Source of the DNA: an uncultured Tenacibaculum sp.
GTDB taxonomy: Bacteria; Bacteroidota; Bacteroidia; Flavobacteriales; Flavobacteriaceae
Assembly (NCBI GenBank): GCA_947497895.1
Contig: CANMIL010000001.1
Coordinates: 1-64,000 of the forward strand
Direction: 5' to 3'
DNA length: 64,000 bases
The notes under the pieces: model-generated
What the model saw: the letters and a program-made list of their open reading frames with translations, nothing else
What the model was told of the DNA's origin: nothing
Database searches by the model: none
Shown: positions 57,343 through 64,000 of the stretch, piece after piece
Layout: each line of letters opens with the position of its first letter
Numbering within the stretch: the first letter of the stretch is position 1
Translations under genes and position numbers: made by a program

Positions 57343-58083
57343 ATGAACTTAAAAAGACACATTCCTAACCTTATTACTCTCGGAAATTTATTGAGTGGAA
57401 CTATTGCAACGATTTTTGCAGTAAAAGGTGATTTTTACGGAGCGGCAATAATGGTGATTTTAGGAATTGTTTTTGATTTTTTAGATGGTTTTGTAGCTAG
57501 AATTCTAAAGGTTCAAGGTGAATTAGGAAAGCAGTTAGATTCTTTGGCTGATATGGTAACCAGTGGTGTTGTACCAGGAATTATCATGTTGCAATTGTTT
57601 GTGAATGCTATTGATATTGATGCTGTTGGGTATTTTGGTGTTGATGACTACGGAAAATCAGGAAGTAATTTGCCTTATTTGGGTCTAATTTTAACCTTGG
57701 CAGCGGGTTATCGTTTGGCTAAATTTAATATTGATGACAGGCAAAGCGATAGTTTTATAGGTTTACCAACACCTGCGATGAGTTTGTTCGTGATTTCGTT
57801 ACCGTTAATAGGGGAGTTTGGACAAAGTCAGTTCTTTTTGGATTTATTACATAATCAATATGTATTAATTGCAATTACGATATTACTATCGTATTTAATG
57901 AATGCAGAATTACCTTTGTTTTCATTAAAATTTAAGTCTTTTGGGATTAAAGAAAATATCGTTAAGTACATCTTCTTAATAGCTTCAATTATTTTTATTG
58001 TTTTATTAAAAGTAGTGGCTATTCCAATGATTATTCTGTTATATGTCATTCTTTCAATTTTTCAAAACATAGCAAAAGGGTAG
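57343..58083 (+). CDS. pssA: CDP-diacylglycerol--serine O-phosphatidyltransferase
   Basis: PssA transfers serine onto CDP-diacylglycerol to make phosphatidylserine, the precursor of phosphatidylethanolamine. This 246-residue membrane enzyme has the full CDP-alcohol transferase signature D-F-L-D-G-F-V-A-R, then eight residues, G-K-Q-L-D-S-L-A-D, near residues 45-72. It has about seven membrane segments. The start N-L-K-R-H-I-P-N-L-I-T-L-G-N-L-L-S-G is typical of the family. It stands alone with no clear promoter match (a one-mismatch TATTTTCG lies upstream). The decarboxylase gene is not in this window. Confidence 0.95.
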   Translation: MNLKRHIPNLITLGNLLSGTIATIFAVKGDFYGAAIMVILGIVFDFLDGFVARILKVQGELGKQLDSLADMVTSGVVPGIIMLQLFVNAIDIDAVGYFGVDDYGKSGSNLPYLGLILTLAAGYRLAKFNIDDRQSDSFIGLPTPAMSLFVISLPLIGEFGQSQFFLDLLHNQYVLIAITILLSYLMNAELPLFSLKFKSFGIKENIVKYIFLIASIIFIVLLKVVAIPMIILLYVILSIFQNIAKG

Positions 58084-58292
58084 ATTGAAATTGATTTAGA
58101 ACAGAATCAGTCTTCTTACATAAAGATTGCAAAAAATAATTGAGAAATTATTCTGAATACATTTTGTAATCATCATGATGATATATCAAATGTAAGAATG
58201 ATTATATAGGCCGAAAATTGTTCAAGTCGTGAATCTGTATTACTATACTTCATTAACAACAGAAATAAGAATAATAAATTAAAAACAAAAAA

Positions 58293-58751
58293 ATGGAAAA
58301 GGATAACGAATTAGCACATGGTTACAAAATAGCTTCAAAAGGAAAAAGATTTGCCGCTACTTTGGTAGAAGGAACTATATTTATGACAGCTTTAATGCTT
58401 GTTTACTTAATGTTTGGAAAGTCTCCTCAAGAATTTTGGAGTGAGTTTAATGAAAATTTTGAGTGGATCGATTTGCTTTATTCTTTAATTACTGGAATTG
58501 TGATAGGAAGTACATTTTATCCGTATTATTCTGGAAATTTGGGGCATAAGATTTTCAAATTAAAAGTAATTTCGTTAGAAACTGGAGAAGACTGCAAGAA
58601 ACCGATGGATGGCATGAAAAGAGAATGTTTGAAGCATCTTTTAGGGTATTTGATTATACCAAGTGTTTGGATATTATGGGATAATAAAAACCAAAATTTA
58701 TACGATAAGCTAGTACAAACAGTTGTGGTTGAAAGCGAATCAAATAAATAA
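58293..58751 (+). CDS. RDD-family membrane protein
   Basis: This 152-residue membrane protein of the RDD family has an N-terminal A-S-K-G-K-R-F-A-A-T-L-V-E-G in place of the usual R-x-x-A-x-x-x-D. Three membrane helices follow. The signature G-N-L-G-H-K-I-F-K-L-K-V-I comes next, and D-N-K-N-Q-N-L-Y-D-K-L-V lies near the end. The family's function is mostly unknown; some members affect ion transport. It is followed by a copy of the palindromic repeat. No operon partner is seen. Confidence 0.85.
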   Translation: MEKDNELAHGYKIASKGKRFAATLVEGTIFMTALMLVYLMFGKSPQEFWSEFNENFEWIDLLYSLITGIVIGSTFYPYYSGNLGHKIFKLKVISLETGEDCKKPMDGMKRECLKHLLGYLIIPSVWILWDNKNQNLYDKLVQTVVVESESNK

Positions 58752-58776
58752 GAAAGAAGTTATTTTGATGAAATTC

Positions 58777-58874
58777 GTCATTTCGACCTCTAGGGAGAAA
58801 TCTTTTGTTTAGTTAGAAATTATTTTTAATCACGAAATAGATTTCTCAGTCGTTATCACTCCTTAGAAAAGACG
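58777..58874. repeat. Palindromic intergenic repeat, copy 1
   Basis: This is a 98-bp element bounded by GTCATTTCGACC and AGAAAAGAC. Inner arms GAGAAATC and GATTTCTC flank a TTTAGTTAGAAATTA core. Three further copies lie in tandem at 59483-59821. It is a REP/MITE-like repeat with no ORF, sitting between the RDD gene and the small membrane protein gene. Confidence 0.8.
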
Positions 58875-58931
58875 ATGGAGTTGTTTTGATTTTTGTATTA
58901 GAAAGTAGTTAGCTATCTTTTCAGAATATGA

Positions 58932-59396
58932 CTAGGTCTTAGATCTTTTCAATAATGTAATTATAAAATTAAGTAAACCAAGAAAAGGACTAAGAAATAA
59001 GATTAATAAGGCTATTGTTATCCAGATATTTATATCTGTAATAGAGAAAAGAGAATCGTAATTGTTTTCATAATAATTCCTTGGCATGTTCATATTCGTC
59101 ATTATAGCATAAATACCATAATTAATTATTAATAAAGTTATACTTATAAGTAAGAGCTGTAGAAATAGGATGGTTTTGTAAATCTCTTTTTTTAGTAAAC
59201 TAGTAAGGAAATGAATAAATAATGAAATTCCGATAATAATGATTAAGAATATAGAAAAATCAATTCCTGAAAAAACAAAGTAAGTATCATGGATATTAAT
59301 ATCAAGCATGTCAACAGTATGAAAAAATCCAAGGATTAGCTGAATTAATATTATGAATCCATAAAAGAGGTAGGTATTTCGATTTAAGTTGCTCAT
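58932..59396 (-). CDS. Small four-TM membrane protein of unknown function
   Basis: This 154-residue protein is almost wholly hydrophobic, with four membrane helices (about 8-28, 44-66, 74-96 and 125-149). Between helices one and two is D-I-N-I-H-D-T-Y-F-V, a pattern also found in cytochrome-oxidase-like small membrane proteins of this phylum. I give no function. It is bracketed by palindromic repeats on both sides and has no operon partner, so it could be a mobile or recently gained gene. Confidence 0.6.
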   Translation of the reverse strand: MSNLNRNTYLFYGFIILIQLILGFFHTVDMLDINIHDTYFVFSGIDFSIFLIIIIGISLFIHFLTSLLKKEIYKTILFLQLLLISITLLIINYGIYAIMTNMNMPRNYYENNYDSLFSITDINIWITIALLILFLSPFLGLLNFIITLLKRSKT

Positions 59397-59482
59397 TTTT
59401 TTCTTTTAGTAGCATTACAAAATAACGTAAAAGTTCTCAATATAACTATATCGTATAAAACTAATTCGGTTTGATGAAACTC
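59397..59482. other. Short spacer before the tandem repeats
   Basis: This is AT-rich sequence upstream of the small membrane protein gene. I see no consensus promoter on the minus strand. Confidence 0.4.
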
Positions 59483-59821
59483 GTCATTGCGACCTCTAAG
59501 GAGAAATCTTTGGTTTAGTTAGAAATTACTTTTGATTACGAAATGGATTTCTCAGTCGTTATCACTCCTAGGAAATGACAATGGCGTTGTTTTTATAGAG
59601 CAAGCCATTTCGACCTCTAAGGAGAAATCTTTCATTTAGTTAGAAATTACTTTTGATTACGAAATGGATTTCTCAGTCGTTATCACTTCTGCGAAATGAG
59701 GATGGAGTTAATTTTTTAAAGCGAGTCATTTCGACCTCTAGGGAGAAATCTTTTGTTTAGTTAGAAATTACTTTTGATTACGAAATGGATTTCTCAGTCG
59801 TTATCACTCCTTGGAAATGAC
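59483..59821. repeat. Three tandem copies of the palindromic repeat, 121-bp period
   Basis: Copies lie at 59483-59579, 59604-59700 and 59725-59821, exactly 121 bases apart. Each is a 97-bp palindromic element (outer GTCATTTC/GAAATGAC, inner GAGAAATC/GATTTCTC) plus a 24-bp spacer that is itself similar between copies. The tandem array and the single copy at 58777 bracket the small membrane protein gene. A partial copy lies at 63940. Confidence 0.88.
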
Positions 59822-59993
59822 GAAGAAGTTGATTCTCTACTGTCATATCGAGTAGTTTTTCTGACACTAAGGAAGAAAAAATATATCGAAATATGGTTTA
59901 ATATCCCTCAATAATTCTCGTTAAACAATATTTAGTTAAAAAATGGTAACTTTAATTCCCTGTGAGAATAATATAAAATAAAGCCCAATTAAA

Positions 59994-60371
59994 ATGAAGG
60001 TTACCGCAAAAAAGAACGAACAAGTTGCTAATATGATTTTTGGATCTATTTATCCGCATTATTTAAAGCGTATAGAAAAGAACGGTAGAACAAAAGAAGA
60101 ACTAGACCAAGTTATAAAATGGTTAACAAGTTATGATGACAGTACCTTAGAATCTTTTATCAATGGGAAGTCAACCTTTCGCGAGTTTTTTGAACAAGCA
60201 ACCCTACATCCAAATGCATATATGATTAAAGGTGTGGTTTGTGGTTACCGAATAGAAGAAATTGAAGATGAATTCCAAATATATAAGCAATGTCGTCAGA
60301 TGGAAAAGCTTATTGATGAACTTGCAAAAGGGCGTAAAATGGAAAAGATATTGAGAGTAGAGAAGAAGTAG
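59994..60371 (+). CDS. DUF2200 family protein
   Basis: This 125-residue cytosolic protein matches DUF2200 over its full length: V-A-N-M-I-F-G-S-I-Y-P-H-Y near the start, K-N-G-R-T-K-E-E-L-D-Q-V-I-K-W-L-T, H-P-N-A-Y-M-I-K-G-V-V-C-G-Y-R-I-E-E-I-E, and L-A-K-G-R-K-M-E-K-I-L-R at the end. The family is widespread in bacteria and uncharacterised. It converges on the ABC-3C ATPase gene. A 13-bp inverted repeat lies between the two stop codons. Confidence 0.88.
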   Translation: MKVTAKKNEQVANMIFGSIYPHYLKRIEKNGRTKEELDQVIKWLTSYDDSTLESFINGKSTFREFFEQATLHPNAYMIKGVVCGYRIEEIEDEFQIYKQCRQMEKLIDELAKGRKMEKILRVEKK

Positions 60372-60424
60372 TTTGGAGTATCAAAATAATCACTATTCAG
60401 TATTATTTAATTATATAGACGAAT

Positions 60425-60474
60425 ATATACCCAATATTCATTTATTGTACTCCATTTAGATATATTGGGTATAT
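60425..60474. repeat. 13-bp inverted repeat between DUF2200 and ABC-3C genes
   Basis: ATATACCCAATAT (60425-60437) and ATATTGGGTATAT (60462-60474) are perfect inverted arms with a 24-base loop. They may work as a bidirectional terminator or mark the edge of the inserted system. There is no long T run. Confidence 0.5.
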
Positions 60475-60497
60475 GGATGGATTATTTCTATTGTTTT

Positions 60498-62186
60498 TTA
60501 TACTTTAAAAAACATCTCGTCTTCTGACAAGTACAGTACAACGTCCTTTTCATATTTTTTGAAAAAATCTTGGCTCAAGTTTTCAGATAGTAAAGAAATT
60601 ATTTGTTGACCTGGTAAAAGTCTAGATTGTTGAAATAATATGTCAATTTGCTTTTGATCAATATCTTCTATACTGTCATGAATGACAAATGAAGGTCTAG
60701 ATGAATTAGAGTTTTTTACTGCATGGATATATGAAAAATCGAAAGCTATTACTTCGGCTTTTTTTCGCCCTCCTTCAGGGTTCGGTATAAAGTTTTCAAT
60801 AGCTAGGTCGCATGTACCCTCCGATTTATCAAAATTTAATTTGAAGGTATAGTTGTCGGCAAGCACGAGTTCCGTAATCTTCTTGAAAGCAATATTGAAA
60901 TGTTGTTCAAATTCGTCAATATTCTTAAATTCTTTATTTATCTTTTCAAGTGTATTATTTAATGATTTTTCAGCTTCTCCTAAATCAAATAGTGCCTTTT
61001 TTTGCTGGTCAATGACTCCTTCATTTTTTCCCAAATCTATTTTTAACCTACCCAATTCTTTCAAATTATCAGTTATCCTATTGATATGTTCTCGTGATCT
61101 CAAGTTAGAGAACACTTTAGCTTTCTCCGAATGAATTTCGTTTAAGTTATTAACTAGATTAATTTTTTTACTTTCTAAAGTTGGCAGGTCAGATGATAAA
61201 TATTGTCTCTTTTTTTCGACTAGATTATCATGGAATGCTAGAACCTCTTCATATTTTCTTGTACCACTTTCTATTGAAACCCCTGCGAAGTCATAAATCT
61301 CCTTCAATTCTTTAGTTAAAAGATTACCTCCTTGATTGGAGAGCATTTTAATAGTACTTCGTATATTAGATATTTTACGTTCTATTTTAAATAGATTATC
61401 AGAAATAGAATCTTCGTTCTCCTGCAATTGTGTTAAATATTTTATAGGGTCGCTAAAGTTAGAAGAGTAATCAAATTTTAGGAATTGATCCTCTAGTAAT
61501 TTTATTTTTTTCTTTAATTCATCAACTAATTTCGAAGGCTTTTGTTCTCTTACAATAGCATTCAATGACGTCGAATTCCTTCTTCTTCTTTTTATTAAAT
61601 TTGTTGCATCTCTTTTTTCGGTTAATAGGTTTGTGTTTTCAAAACCGAATAGGTATAAAAACAATTCACTATAATCTTTATTTCCAGTACGTTTGTCTAG
61701 GAATTTTGTGGTGTTAAGCATTCTGTGACCATCATTTCTAATAAATTTTGGCGCCAATGATCTAACAGAAGGACGCCTTGTTAAAATGTTAAAAAATAGA
61801 AATTGGATTTGTTTCTCATATTCTTTTTTATCCTTTTCCAATCCATCGACGTAATATTTGAAAGAATTTTTATCTGTATCTAGATTTCTTGTGATTTGAT
61901 GTAATTTATTATCTATACCTATAAATGATAATTCGGCTTCCACGTAATTATCTTTAAGTAATAACTCTATTTTTTTATTAGGTTTTTTAAACTCATCATC
62001 AATATATATTGGTTCTATTGAACCTAAAAATAGGTAATCAACTACTCTAGATAAAGTAGATTTACCTACACTGTTGCCCGATCGCCCAACTCCTCTTTTG
62101 TTCGTTATAATATTTAATCCCTCTTTGAATGCAACTTTTCTAACAGGAGTTTTATTTATTAATATAGTTAAACTATTTAGTTTCAT
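60498..62186 (-). CDS. ABC-3C system SMC/RecF-like ATPase (DUF2326-type)
   Basis: This 562-residue ABC ATPase of the SMC/RecF class has a Walker A G-N-S-V-G-K-S-T (37-44) after K-E-G-L-N-I-I-T. A long coiled-coil middle (about 200-420) follows. The C-terminal half has F-V-I-H-D-S-I-E-D (about 500-508) in the Walker B/D-loop position and a closing L-L-S-E-N strand. The layout fits ATPases of ABC-three-component systems, predicted nucleic-acid-sensing conflict systems. Its start overlaps the middle-component gene by 14 bases. The Walker B acidic pair is not the usual D-E: it reads I-H-D-S, so hydrolysis may be slow or use another residue. Confidence 0.8.
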   Translation of the reverse strand: MKLNSLTILINKTPVRKVAFKEGLNIITNKRGVGRSGNSVGKSTLSRVVDYLFLGSIEPIYIDDEFKKPNKKIELLLKDNYVEAELSFIGIDNKLHQITRNLDTDKNSFKYYVDGLEKDKKEYEKQIQFLFFNILTRRPSVRSLAPKFIRNDGHRMLNTTKFLDKRTGNKDYSELFLYLFGFENTNLLTEKRDATNLIKRRRRNSTSLNAIVREQKPSKLVDELKKKIKLLEDQFLKFDYSSNFSDPIKYLTQLQENEDSISDNLFKIERKISNIRSTIKMLSNQGGNLLTKELKEIYDFAGVSIESGTRKYEEVLAFHDNLVEKKRQYLSSDLPTLESKKINLVNNLNEIHSEKAKVFSNLRSREHINRITDNLKELGRLKIDLGKNEGVIDQQKKALFDLGEAEKSLNNTLEKINKEFKNIDEFEQHFNIAFKKITELVLADNYTFKLNFDKSEGTCDLAIENFIPNPEGGRKKAEVIAFDFSYIHAVKNSNSSRPSFVIHDSIEDIDQKQIDILFQQSRLLPGQQIISLLSENLSQDFFKKYEKDVVLYLSEDEMFFKV

Positions 62187-62400
62187 TTATTACAATTTTG
62201 TCATTATGTTTATTTATGGCTTTAATCATATATAGCCAGTCTAAAGAAAGTATTACATGATCAACCGATATGTTTAAGGAACTTGTTGTTTTATTAATTA
62301 AATGCTTTAAATCTAAAGACTCATGCAACAATAATTTTAATATTTCGGACCCAATAAAGACAACATTTACCTTTGGGTCGCATCCAGAATTTAATATCAT
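62173..62400 (-). CDS. ABC-3C middle component (MC6-like)
   Basis: This 75-residue protein starts at the ATG at 62400, which forms an ATGA overlap with the stop of the preceding gene; an ATG at 62427 would overlap far more. The pattern M-I-L-N-x-x-x-x-P-K-V-N-V-V-F-I-G-S-E-I-L-K-L-L, then V-I-L-S-L-D-W-L-Y-M-I-K-A-I and an end strand, fits the small winged-helix-like middle component 6 of ABC-three-component systems. It is thought to link the ATPase to the effector component. It overlaps the ATPase gene by 14 bases. Confidence 0.7.
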   Translation of the reverse strand: MILNSGCDPKVNVVFIGSEILKLLLHESLDLKHLINKTTSSLNISVDHVILSLDWLYMIKAINKHNDKIVINETK

Positions 62401-62999
62401 TTTGTTGGGTTTTCCATTACAATACATTCAATAAAAGCATATGCAACAACTACATTAATGCCGAGCTCTATTGATTCCTGAAATAATGGTTTGTTAGATG
62501 CTTCAATTGATGAATTGCGTAATTTTTGAATTATAAAATTTAGTATATCATCTGAATTTTTTCGCACTTTTTCAATATCAACATCTTCGGTGAAATACTC
62601 GATCCTTAGTTGGTCTAACGCTTCATAATATAAACCATTTAAGTTTTCAAGAATTTTATCTTTTCCGAAAGGTATTGAAGAATTAATACCTTTTAGTGCA
62701 TTCTCAATCTTGGATGAATGATTTAAATATTGTTGGATGATATGTCTTTTTGAACTAAGATTGTTATATTTTATTTTAGTTATAGTTTCAGGGGTAGGTT
62801 TTCGATTTAATCGCTTAAATTCGGACCCCCTATTCGCAAGATCATTTAATAACTCATTAATTGCAGTATTTACATGAAATTCAGAAGAATTACCTAGATA
62901 AACATTTTCAATATTGTAAGTCGGTTTGGTGATATCACGACCAGCAATATCCCCATTACTAAGTGTATTACCAGTTTGGGTTATTTCGTTTTCAGCCAT
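62397..62999 (-). CDS. ABC-3C third component with N-terminal GDIAGRDI motif
   Basis: This 200-residue protein has a Gly/Asn-rich N-terminus with N-G-D-I-A-G-R-D-I (15-23), a beta-type motif also found at the N-termini of several conflict-system effectors. The rest (about 40-195) is helical, with a hydrophobic stretch near the end (I-N-V-V-V-A-Y-A-F-I, 181-190). It takes the position and size of the C-terminal-domain component of ABC-3C systems; I do not assign a CTD number. It overlaps the middle component by 4 bases (ATGA), and 3 bases separate it from the small membrane ORF upstream. The last helix might insert in a membrane. Confidence 0.65.
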   Translation of the reverse strand: MAENEITQTGNTLSNGDIAGRDITKPTYNIENVYLGNSSEFHVNTAINELLNDLANRGSEFKRLNRKPTPETITKIKYNNLSSKRHIIQQYLNHSSKIENALKGINSSIPFGKDKILENLNGLYYEALDQLRIEYFTEDVDIEKVRKNSDDILNFIIQKLRNSSIEASNKPLFQESIELGINVVVAYAFIECIVMENPTK

Positions 63000-63002
63000 T
63001 TA

Positions 63003-63182
63003 TTATTTCTTAATATCTCTACCTGCTATATCTCCACCAACTGTATTATTATCTTGTTTGACTTCATTAGATGAATTGTCCTTTATTTTGTTTTTATATG
63101 TAATAAATTCGTTTGTCAAAAAAAGAGCTATTAACAAGCCTAAAATTGAAGCAATACTGCCAATTGTATTTAATATTTCCAT
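63003..63182 (-). CDS. 59-residue membrane protein ending in GGDIAGRDI, ABC-3C operon
   Basis: This small ORF is easily missed at 59 residues. The ATG at 63182 opens M-E-I-L-N-T-I-G-S-I, and a single membrane helix spans about residues 5-28 (I-A-S-I-L-G-L-L-I-A-L-F-L). A polar linker (29-47) and a C-terminal G-G-D-I-A-G-R-D-I-K-K (49-59) follow. The last block repeats the motif at residues 16-22 of the next protein. It stops with two successive TAA codons, and the ATG of the third component lies 3 bases later, so they are surely co-translated. The likely role is a membrane anchor or sensor that pairs with the third component through the shared motif. I do not recognise a named family. Confidence 0.7.
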   Translation of the reverse strand: MEILNTIGSIASILGLLIALFLTNEFITYKNKIKDNSSNEVKQDNNTVGGDIAGRDIKK

Positions 63183-63350
63183 TGTATATTATTTTAAAAA
63201 TTTTATGAGCCATTAAAACTTAATAGGAACAATTTATTTTACCTTCCTTACACCAGATTGCTGTAATGGAGAACTAGCTCTAAAGAGCAAATGAATTATT
63301 TCATGGTATAATCTTAAAAGTTTTGTAATAGCTTTTACTATTTAAAGGAT
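63183..63350. other. Upstream region of the ABC-3C operon
   Basis: There is no ORF. No exact TAnnTTTG is seen on the minus strand; the nearest is TAAGTTTT around 63218-63225, one mismatch away. The operon promoter could be weak or regulated. Confidence 0.35.
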
Positions 63351-63554
63351 CTAATCCTTATAGATTTCTTTCCTTATGAATAATTCCATATCTCTCATTG
63401 AAATTTCAACTAATTTTTTTTCATCGTTGAAGTATCTTGTAAATGAAGGAATTTTATCGTTTTTTTAATGGGATAAGACAATTTCATACGACATATTCGT
63501 TATTAATGCAATAGCATATTCCTTCGAAAATATGATGTTTATACATTTTATCAT
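63351..63554 (-). pseudogene. Possible gene remnant with one in-frame stop
   Basis: On the minus strand, an ATG at 63554 opens 29 codons, then TAA, then 37 more codons in the same frame to a TAG at 63351. The second part, starting K-N-D-K-I-P-S-F-T-R-Y-F and continuing E-I-S-M-R-D-M-E-L-F, has protein-like composition. A single change (GAA to TAA) would explain the break. In DNA this AT-rich such runs can also arise by chance, so this is only a suggestion. Confidence 0.25.
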
Positions 63555-63657
63555 TATCCTGTGTACTAATCATTCAAAAAGCTTTGCTAAAAAGTGAAAA
63601 TTTTTACAATAAGAAAGAGATATAGAAGTATGCATTTAAAACAAGTATATCTCTAGA

Positions 63658-63760
63658 TTTGTAGTATTTGGTTAATTTTTTAGTTTGCTTTTTCTTTATA
63701 TCGCTAACCTAGAAAAAAGAAAGGAAATATCCTTACGGTTTTCCGTAACTCCCTTTTTAA
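63658..63760 (+). ncRNA. Promoter-hairpin unit, possible small RNA
   Basis: TTTG (63658-63661), 19 bases, TAGTTTGC (63681-63688) is a near-perfect promoter, with one base fewer in the -7 spacing. About 40 bases later TTACGG (63733-63738) and CCGTAA (63743-63748) form a hairpin, with partly complementary flanks AAAGGA and TCCCTTTTT ending in a T run. A transcript of about 60 nt would result. There is no ORF. Confidence 0.35.
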
Positions 63761-63795
63761 AATTTTTAGTTTTGAATTTTAAGTATTGTTTTTTT

Positions 63796-63862
63796 TATAA
63801 ATTTTAAATTTTAAATTTTAAATGTTAAGTTTAAGTGTTAAGTGTTAAGTGTTAAGTGTTGA
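63796..63862. repeat. Simple tandem repeats (AAATTTT and AAGTGTT types)
   Basis: About three units of TAAATTTT are followed by about four units of the heptamer AAGTGTT. These low-complexity heptamers are common between genes in this phylum and may vary by slippage. Confidence 0.75.
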
Positions 63863-63939
63863 GTTTTCAGTTTTAGTGATTGGTTAATTGATAATCGCTC
63901 AGCTGGATGACACAACTATTACGATTGTAATCAGTAAAT

Positions 63940-63972
63940 AGATTTCTCAGTCATTATTTTTCTTCCATGACA
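63940..63972. repeat. Partial copy of the palindromic repeat
   Basis: AGATTTCTCAGTCATTAT followed by a degenerate CCATGAC matches the right half of the repeat at 58777 and 59483-59821. The left half is missing. Confidence 0.55.
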
Positions 63973-64000
63973 CAGCAGGAATTTTCAATTATCAATGTAT

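Noticed and set aside
59483..59821. CRISPR array
   Set aside because: Units are 97-bp palindromes with similar 24-bp spacers; CRISPR repeats are short and have unrelated spacers. No cas genes are present.
63796..63862. Origin-like iterons
   Set aside because: Heptamer runs are simple low-complexity sequence; there are no DnaA boxes or replication genes.

Overview
The window is AT-rich (roughly two thirds A+T by eye) and reads as the chromosome of a marine-type member of the Bacteroidota, most likely family Flavobacteriaceae. Supporting signs are genes without strong Shine-Dalgarno sequences, many copies of the Bacteroidota -7 promoter element TAnnTTTG, two secreted proteins with type IX secretion (T9SS) C-terminal sorting domains, a PorV-family protein, an imelysin/DUF4856/TonB-receptor iron cluster, and a Lnb-type lipoprotein acyltransferase. 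Genus assignment is not possible from the sequence alone. I saw no tRNA, CRISPR array, insertion sequence or prophage.

Region by region. 1-313: end of an rRNA operon (23S 3' tail, 5S, strong terminator). 451-12623: a signalling and exopolysaccharide block. It holds an Hpt protein, a LytTR response regulator, a TPR/beta-barrel outer-membrane protein, a STAS protein, a Wzx-like flippase, a GT4 glycosyltransferase, a membrane-anchored LysM-GH5 hydrolase, an Ig-like lipoprotein, a large GT-C-type membrane protein and a truncated GT2 gene. The parts list resembles a Pel-type export machine, although the families differ. 12624-13517: an ORF-free stretch with three evenly spaced, very strong intrinsic terminators; two have consensus promoters and look like tandem small RNA genes. 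13518-16223: a nitric oxide sensing operon (response regulator, H-NOX, PAS-GAF histidine kinase). 16367-39430: mostly core genes (purA, Fur-family regulator, RelA/SpoT, pheT, pyrD, lon, ABC-F) mixed with T9SS cargo, DinB-superfamily enzymes, transporters and lipoproteins. 39553-43605: a cold-shock-like DEAD-box helicase with a structured leader, converging on a four-gene operon of unknown function headed by a DUF1842-like protein.

43787-49592: an iron-associated cluster (DUF4856 lipoprotein, imelysin, FecA-like TonB receptor, unknown two-TM protein). 49673-58751: guaB, aroQ, a lipoprotein N-acyltransferase candidate beside a PorV-family protein, a YheT hydrolase, pssA and an RDD protein. 58777-59821: a small membrane protein between copies of a palindromic intergenic repeat, three of them in tandem with a 121-bp period. 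60498-63182: a compact ABC-three-component (ABC-3C) conflict system on the minus strand (RecF/SMC-like ATPase, MC6-like middle component, C-terminal component). It is preceded by a 59-residue membrane ORF that ends in the same GDIAGRDI motif found at the N-terminus of the third component. 63183-64000: ORF-poor DNA with a possible gene remnant, a promoter-hairpin unit, simple repeats and a partial copy of the palindromic repeat.

The strongest candidates for something new are the small membrane partner of the ABC-3C operon, the tandem sRNA array, the DUF1842 operon and the Pel-like polysaccharide locus.
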